Source of the DNA: a virus
Strand: one strand, 5' to 3'
IMG/VR virus record: IMGVR_UViG_3300040801_001819
Span: 64,001-98,436 of that record
DNA: 34,436 bases
Made by a program: the position numbers and the translations under genes. The notes under the pieces were generated by a model. It did no database searches. It saw nothing but the letters and a program-made list of their open reading frames with translations, and was not told the DNA's origin. The stretch's first letter is position 1. Every line of letters begins with the position of its first letter. Shown here piece by piece: positions 29,458-34,436 of the stretch.

Positions 29458-29926
29458 AAGAAAGAAAAAATCATATGGAGCTTACATTGACTACTTTCTA
29501 GAAGATTGTATAGTAGCCACAAAGCCATTTGATGTTACACACATGCACGTTACAGAAACCTTTATGGGAATACCTGAAGGAATCTACGGATATGAGCCTA
29601 AGACTGGAATACTAGCCTTAGATGACGAACACTTCGGTGTAATGTCTCTTCACAATGCTGTTATTGGATCAAAAACTGGTAAGATAGTGTTTTTAAAACA
29701 CAAGCAAACGTGGACTGATATGAAAGAAGGTGGTTTAGTAAAAGAAGCAGAAGACAGAGATGTTGAACAAGCTGCTCAAAAGATGATGCAGAGTATGGGT
29801 ATGACAAAGAACACGCAAGGAACAGTTCATTCTACCACACCTGTAACACCTAAACCAGCGCCTATACCTCCAGCGCCTAAAACAGGAGGATTACTAATAA
29901 AGAAATTATTCAATAAACAAAATTAA
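29447..29926 (+). CDS. Unknown protein with Pro-rich tail
   Basis: 159 residues beginning MLNKRKKKSYG. Central segments FDVTHMHVTETFMGIPEG and GVMSLHNAVIGSKTG are probably beta-rich. The C-terminus has a Pro/Ala linker (TPVTPKPAPIPPAPKTGG) and a closing hydrophobic/basic end (LLIKKLFNKQN). Not recognised. Confidence 0.65.
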   Translation: MLNKRKKKSYGAYIDYFLEDCIVATKPFDVTHMHVTETFMGIPEGIYGYEPKTGILALDDEHFGVMSLHNAVIGSKTGKIVFLKHKQTWTDMKEGGLVKEAEDRDVEQAAQKMMQSMGMTKNTQGTVHSTTPVTPKPAPIPPAPKTGGLLIKKLFNKQN

Positions 29927-29933
29927 AATTAAA

Positions 29934-30176
29934 ATGTTTAATACAACAACAAGTACAAGTACAGCAGAGAAATTAATCTCTAAATCTCAAAGCCACAAAA
30001 CAATATTTGCAGCTTTGAAAAATAATTTAAGTAAAAGTAATGAAGCCATGTTAGTAGAAGATGGTAATTTACGTAAACAAGCAGAAGAATTAAAATTAGC
30101 ACAAGACAACCTTAAGGCTGAAGTGATTGCTAATGAAAATGTTATAACTAACATTAATAGTATACTTGGAGAGTAA
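29934..30176 (+). CDS. Small Ser/Thr-rich coiled-coil protein
   Basis: 80 residues. The Ser/Thr-rich start (MFNTTTSTSTAEKLISKS) leads to a coiled coil (LRKQAEELKLAQDNLKAEV). A leader aaaattaaaATG precedes it. It is the last plus-strand gene before the terminator. Unknown function. Confidence 0.65.
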   Translation: MFNTTTSTSTAEKLISKSQSHKTIFAALKNNLSKSNEAMLVEDGNLRKQAEELKLAQDNLKAEVIANENVITNINSILGE

Positions 30177-30208
30177 CATCTCCTTGGCTGTGTTTTGAAA
30201 GACCGCGT

Positions 30209-30250
30209 AAAAAACTCCTGAAGGCTAATAACCAACAGGAGTTTTTTTTT
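30209..30250. terminator. Bidirectional terminator between convergent gene sets
   Basis: aaaaaactcctg (30209-30220) pairs with caggagtttttt (30236-30247), loop 15 nt, followed by T residues on the plus strand; the A-run before the stem gives a T-run for the minus strand. It ends both the plus-strand cluster (stop 30176) and the minus-strand gene (stop at 30273). Confidence 0.85.
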
Positions 30251-30272
30251 ATTACATGTAACTTAAAAATGA

Positions 30273-33200
30273 TTAATCCATAATCTGTAAGAAACGCAGT
30301 GATGCTTTATAATCTTTTTCAGTTTGGGCCCAATAAGGTAAAGCTTTCTTAGTCTTCACCCATAGTTTAAGCCTTCCTTCATTTACACCTTGCTCATAAC
30401 GCTCAGTTGGTGACATGAACTGTCCAAGAACTTTAGTGTATCTTTCTATAACAGATATACTAGCTGTTGGATTCTTCATCAACTTGATAGTTTCCGCAGG
30501 GTTTAAATAGAAAGTTAGTTCCGATAACTCTCTTCTTAAGAAGTATCTGGCCATTAAAGTCTCATCATCTGGCTCATCGTCAAATCCTCCCATGGCTGCA
30601 TAAGCTAATACAGTCAATGTCATCATACCAAATTCAGCAACTAATCTTCTCATATTAGCTTTCTCATGTTTAGACATATTCTTGTAGTCAGCTGTTATAG
30701 CCTCGAACTTAAGTTCTTTTGCAGCAGGCAATAAAGAATTCTTTATAAACCTTGCAGCTGTAACATAGTATCCCTCTTGATATTGCTTCATATCTTCAGA
30801 GTAATATTTATCTACATCTCTCAATTCTTCAGATTTCTTAAGCGCTGTTGCATAACCTCTAAATCTACGAAGAGTAGTTGATTCCATCCATTTTTTCAAG
30901 AAAAATAGTAATTTACCCCACCATTCACGTTGAGCCTTATTCTTAAGATCATTATCATAGTTACCATGTAAGTCTATGATTTTTTTCTTAATTAGGCCCC
31001 TTGCGTCAACAAGTATTTCATCCTGCTTACCCGGTTGAGGTGAAAAAGTAGTTGCGGCAACCCAAGCAGGAAGCTTGGCTACTGACTCTCCTTTCTTATC
31101 TCTTTCAAAATACATAACCTCATCTAAAGTGGCAGCCTTGGCGACATCTTTTGTCACGTTACCATTTTTATCTAGATATTCCCCCTTCTTGTTTAGAACT
31201 TTAATATTATCCAAGACTGAATACATCACTTTAGATTGCATCATATGCTCACCACCTTGTGCTATTGGACGTAGCTTACTGGTGCTCATCATAGATTTTA
31301 ATCTACTATTATCCTCGAAGTTATTATTTAAACTTTCTCTTGAACCTAATACGTTGAATACATCCAACATCATGTTAGTTCTTGAAGAGTGTACGTTAGA
31401 TCCCATATCATCTACTAATCCTTTAGAATCTTTCCAGTATTTAACACCAGCATTCTTCCAGTTAGTAAGATTATATGTTTCACCACCCCACGCTTCTATC
31501 AAGTTGTTAACTGTACCAGTAGTTGCGTTAACAAAAGAGTTAACGAAGTTACCAACAAGAGCTACACTACCTGCATATTTCAAGAGAGTGGTTGTGGCCT
31601 TTTGCATATTTACGCCGGCCGCGGACCCTGCATCTTTCTCTTTTATTCCATAGATTCTACTTTCCATTATAGAAATAAGAGTTTTAACATCCTCAGGCAA
31701 TTGCTCCTTAGGCAAATGCATTTGAATCTCTTTATCTCTACTGAACCCGTGCATAACCGCAAGCTTCTGTAATCCTGAATGATTAGGAATAAGTCTATTG
31801 CTCATAACATCAATCATAACATGTACTTGAGCCTCAAGCTTTTTCTTTTGTTCATAGTTCTTAGCCTCTTTCAAATTCATAAGTAAGATAGTGTGAATAT
31901 CTAGACTTTGATCTGATTTGCTAAGTTTAGCTCTGAACGGAATAGGAACATCATACTTCTGCTTATTAGTAAGGTCAGCCATTCTACGAATAGAATTCTT
32001 TCCTTTGTCAGCAGCTTTAGTTCCTTCAGCTTCTAATTCAAATTCATCTTCTTTCTTCTTGAACATGTCAGTTACACTATCACCAACAAGAGATTTTAAA
32101 TCACCAGCAAGAGCTCTAGCTTTGCTAGATCTTGTTACACCTGGTAATCTATAAAAATCAGCAACACCTGCTTTTTCAATTAGAGTTTGCTTACCTTCAG
32201 TCAAGACATGCGCATCTAATATCATTTTTCTCATAGATTTTAAGTGCTCCCTGTCTTTAACAGACAATTCTTCATAAGCAGGATTAGCCCATATTGATTT
32301 CTTAGGCTTAAGATCCAATCCATATGATGTCTTTTTAGTATCAGTATTCTCTTCAACCCAGTAAGCACGTTCACTCTTTCCAATAGCCTCTTGAAGAGTC
32401 ATTGAGTGGGTTATTCCAGCTTCGGTATAAAACACATGAGTACCTTCGACTTTTAATCCATTACGAGGTAAAAGAAGTTCTTTAGTTTCTCCATTATATG
32501 TATATTTACCATCTTTCGTGACTTCTATTCCTGCAAACTTTTCCTCGTATACATTTTTATTCATCCACGAATTAGCCTCATAGTATTTAGCTAAGAAATC
32601 TGCTTTATATTCTGATATCAAATAAGATCCTTCATCAGTTTGATCAACAAATTTCTTATATCTTTCTTCTGTTCCGAGTGAGCTAGCATAGTCTTTAGAG
32701 AATTCTTTATAAGAATCTTCTACTTCTTTTGCTTGAGCTTGGACCCATCTGTCAACTTCAAAGTCAGCAGCATCTATCATTCTAGAAACTGTTTGAATTT
32801 CAGCATTAGCTATGTTTTTTTCAGAAACCAACCACCCGGTGGATGCGTGAATATCTGATAAAGATTTCTTAGACTGGTTCTCATAGAACTTAAGCGCTTC
32901 ACTTTCAATCTTGTCTTTATTTGCTGTCATCTTAGCGTTAACCCAAACATAAATGTTATCATCAGGAGTGGCATTTCTAGACTCAAGATCAGCATATTGC
33001 TTCTCAAATTTCTTTCTCCAAGCAGTTACGTGCTCATTAGAATGCTCTACCATTGTTTGCGCGTATATCCTTCTTGAAACACCTAACATCTCTTGATTTA
33101 AAGTATCATAATCAGCTATGATCTTATCAAGTACGGCCATTCTTTTTTTCTTTTGACCATTATTATCTTTAAGATATCCTTTCTCATATTGTTCTAACAT

Positions 33201-34436
33201 CAATTGCTTAACATCAGGAATCATGGTAAATACAGATGTAAAGAATTTAATGTTCTTGATATCCTCAGGAGTCAATTTACCTCTTTCAGTTAACCTGCTA
33301 ACAAGTGATTTGTATTCATTAACACTCTTCTGTGAAAATGCAACATATCTAAGCATTGCTCTTGAGTTAGCTGTTTCATTAAGCCTACTCATCTCATCAG
33401 TCAATTTCTCATCTAAAGCTTTAACTTCTTGGTATTTAGTTTTCTCACCTTTCTCTAATCCAGCCTTTTTAGATTCTTCAACCTTAAGTTCTTTTTTAGT
33501 ACGAGGCTCAATAGCTTGTCTCAAGTTAGCAATAGAAGAAACAATTTGATTATAAGTGTTTTCAAGTTCAACAACTTCTTCGTCTTTTTCTTGTTGTCCG
33601 AAATTCTTCTCTTGTTGATCCTGTTCCGATAAATTTGCTAGCAAATCAGTCTTAACAGTATTGTTTAATAACTCTTTTGTTAAGCTTGTTACTTCGCTTT
33701 GATTTAATCCAAAAGCTCTTCTTAAGAAGTCAAAGAACCAATTTTTAAATGCTGTCCACATTCCAGCTTTTTCATTGCTATCCCAAATGTCAACACCTTC
33801 TCTACCAATTGCAGTGGCCAAAAGTTCTTTCTCAAACATCTCATCACTTAGTTCAGGATAACCTTCTTTTACTTCATCGTACAATCCTGTTCTCTTAAGC
33901 TCTTGTAATGCCTTCTGCAATCTTTTGTTCTTTAAGCCACCAGGAAATGCATCTATAAAGATATGCGCAAATTCGTGAATAGCAGTAGTTTTAAAGACAG
34001 CTTTAGGGTTAATTAAGATAACAGGTTTACCAGCAGCAATTGTTCTAGGATCCGAAGCTCCTAATACTCTTGATGTAGGAACTGTGCTATCCATAATAAC
34101 ATCTACATTCATTTTACTTTGTAAGTGAGCTATTTTAGCATTAAATACTTGAAGTTCTTCAAATTGATAGTCATCACTAGGTAATACTCTTTCTTCTTGA
34201 GCACCTTGAAATGTTTTTTTATAAACATCTCTAATAGCATCTTTTGCTTTATTCTCAATATCTTTGCCTAAATATTCTTTTCTAGGTTCCCACTTTCCAG
34301 TTTCTTTGTTTTTTACATTATAAGATTCTATGTTTCTAGACCCTATTCCTGCATAATTAGGAGTAAGAGTTGGAGTAGGTATTTCTACCCATTTACCATC
34401 CATGGCCTTATACCATTTTTTAGATTTAAGATCCCA
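30273..34436 (-). CDS. Giant virion/ejection-type protein with HEFAH metallopeptidase motif (5' end outside window)
   Basis: The minus-strand frame is open from the window end to the stop at 30273-30275: at least 1387 residues, with no certain start (a Met at 34403 lies inside the frame, which continues upstream). A zinc-protease motif HEFAH (33963-33977) sits in TTAIHEFAHIFIDAF. After it come long charged helices and, near the C-terminus, hydrophobic stretches (LVAEFGMMTLTVLAYAAMGG). Large phage proteins of this kind are often carried in the particle. Function is inferred; protease activity is unproven. Confidence 0.7.
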   Translation of the reverse strand, partial: WDLKSKKWYKAMDGKWVEIPTPTLTPNYAGIGSRNIESYNVKNKETGKWEPRKEYLGKDIENKAKDAIRDVYKKTFQGAQEERVLPSDDYQFEELQVFNAKIAHLQSKMNVDVIMDSTVPTSRVLGASDPRTIAAGKPVILINPKAVFKTTAIHEFAHIFIDAFPGGLKNKRLQKALQELKRTGLYDEVKEGYPELSDEMFEKELLATAIGREGVDIWDSNEKAGMWTAFKNWFFDFLRRAFGLNQSEVTSLTKELLNNTVKTDLLANLSEQDQQEKNFGQQEKDEEVVELENTYNQIVSSIANLRQAIEPRTKKELKVEESKKAGLEKGEKTKYQEVKALDEKLTDEMSRLNETANSRAMLRYVAFSQKSVNEYKSLVSRLTERGKLTPEDIKNIKFFTSVFTMIPDVKQLMLEQYEKGYLKDNNGQKKKRMAVLDKIIADYDTLNQEMLGVSRRIYAQTMVEHSNEHVTAWRKKFEKQYADLESRNATPDDNIYVWVNAKMTANKDKIESEALKFYENQSKKSLSDIHASTGWLVSEKNIANAEIQTVSRMIDAADFEVDRWVQAQAKEVEDSYKEFSKDYASSLGTEERYKKFVDQTDEGSYLISEYKADFLAKYYEANSWMNKNVYEEKFAGIEVTKDGKYTYNGETKELLLPRNGLKVEGTHVFYTEAGITHSMTLQEAIGKSERAYWVEENTDTKKTSYGLDLKPKKSIWANPAYEELSVKDREHLKSMRKMILDAHVLTEGKQTLIEKAGVADFYRLPGVTRSSKARALAGDLKSLVGDSVTDMFKKKEDEFELEAEGTKAADKGKNSIRRMADLTNKQKYDVPIPFRAKLSKSDQSLDIHTILLMNLKEAKNYEQKKKLEAQVHVMIDVMSNRLIPNHSGLQKLAVMHGFSRDKEIQMHLPKEQLPEDVKTLISIMESRIYGIKEKDAGSAAGVNMQKATTTLLKYAGSVALVGNFVNSFVNATTGTVNNLIEAWGGETYNLTNWKNAGVKYWKDSKGLVDDMGSNVHSSRTNMMLDVFNVLGSRESLNNNFEDNSRLKSMMSTSKLRPIAQGGEHMMQSKVMYSVLDNIKVLNKKGEYLDKNGNVTKDVAKAATLDEVMYFERDKKGESVAKLPAWVAATTFSPQPGKQDEILVDARGLIKKKIIDLHGNYDNDLKNKAQREWWGKLLFFLKKWMESTTLRRFRGYATALKKSEELRDVDKYYSEDMKQYQEGYYVTAARFIKNSLLPAAKELKFEAITADYKNMSKHEKANMRRLVAEFGMMTLTVLAYAAMGGFDDEPDDETLMARYFLRRELSELTFYLNPAETIKLMKNPTASISVIERYTKVLGQFMSPTERYEQGVNEGRLKLWVKTKKALPYWAQTEKDYKASLRFLQIMD

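Noticed and set aside
31075-33549. Plus-strand frames within the giant minus-strand gene
   Set aside because: They are hydrophobic, Ser/Leu-rich antisense shadows without leaders or motifs.
1-34436. CRISPR array or transposon
   Set aside because: No regularly spaced direct repeats, and no transposase or terminal inverted repeats, were seen.

Overview
The window is a compact, AT-rich piece of a double-stranded DNA bacteriophage genome. About 60 mostly small, tightly packed or overlapping genes run left to right from 1 to 30176. They meet, at a bidirectional terminator, one very large gene on the opposite strand (30273 to the window end). Several signs point to a Bacteroidetes/Flavobacteriia host: low GC, almost no Shine-Dalgarno sequences, A/T-rich leaders such as 'attaaaATG', and one promoter fitting TTTG-N20-TAnnTTTG. 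The host is inferred; no host gene is present.

Layout. 1-1047: four small genes of unknown function. 1048-2400: a largely non-coding, structured stretch with three tRNA-like elements (canonical T-loops, otherwise unusual) around a gene whose centre looks like the DNA-binding domain IV of DnaA; a strong terminator lies at 2227-2281. 2396-3905: small unknown and membrane proteins. 3914-4009: a pseudoknotted RNA candidate just upstream of an AAA+ ATPase. 5209-21380: a replication and recombination module. It holds an SF2 helicase, a possible helicase loader, a DnaB/RecA-type ATPase, an ATP-dependent ligase with a WGR-like N-terminus, an XRE regulator, a dATP/dGTP diphosphohydrolase-like protein, a HAD phosphatase, a Sak4-like ATPase split by a group I intron, a probable ssDNA-binding protein, a DnaG-like primase, a MoxR/CobS-like ATPase with a VWA/CobT-like partner, a RusA-type resolvase and a PD-(D/E)XK nuclease. 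21899-23809: an adenosylcobalamin-dependent (class II) ribonucleotide reductase, followed by a free-standing HNH endonuclease with its own promoter and terminator. 24488-30176: an accessory cluster of about 17 small overlapping genes, with a metallophosphatase, an AP2-like protein, a CxCxxC protein and several short 'D-x-x-G-x-x-I-x-x-GD' proteins. 30273-34436 (minus): a giant protein with an HEFAH zinc-protease motif, probably a virion or ejection protein.

Together the plus-strand genes make nucleotides (RNR, diphosphohydrolase), unwind, prime and ligate DNA, and recombine or process it. The minus-strand gene probably opens the structural module.

The most unusual observations are: (i) a recurrent N-terminal tag, Met + hydrophobic + Lys cluster, on at least 15 unrelated proteins; (ii) T-arm-bearing tRNA-like RNAs, including one of about 51 nt without room for normal D and anticodon arms; (iii) the closed pseudoknot at 3914-4009; (iv) a CobS/CobT-like pair close to a B12-dependent RNR; and (v) two genes (7290, 13142) broken exactly at poly-A runs.
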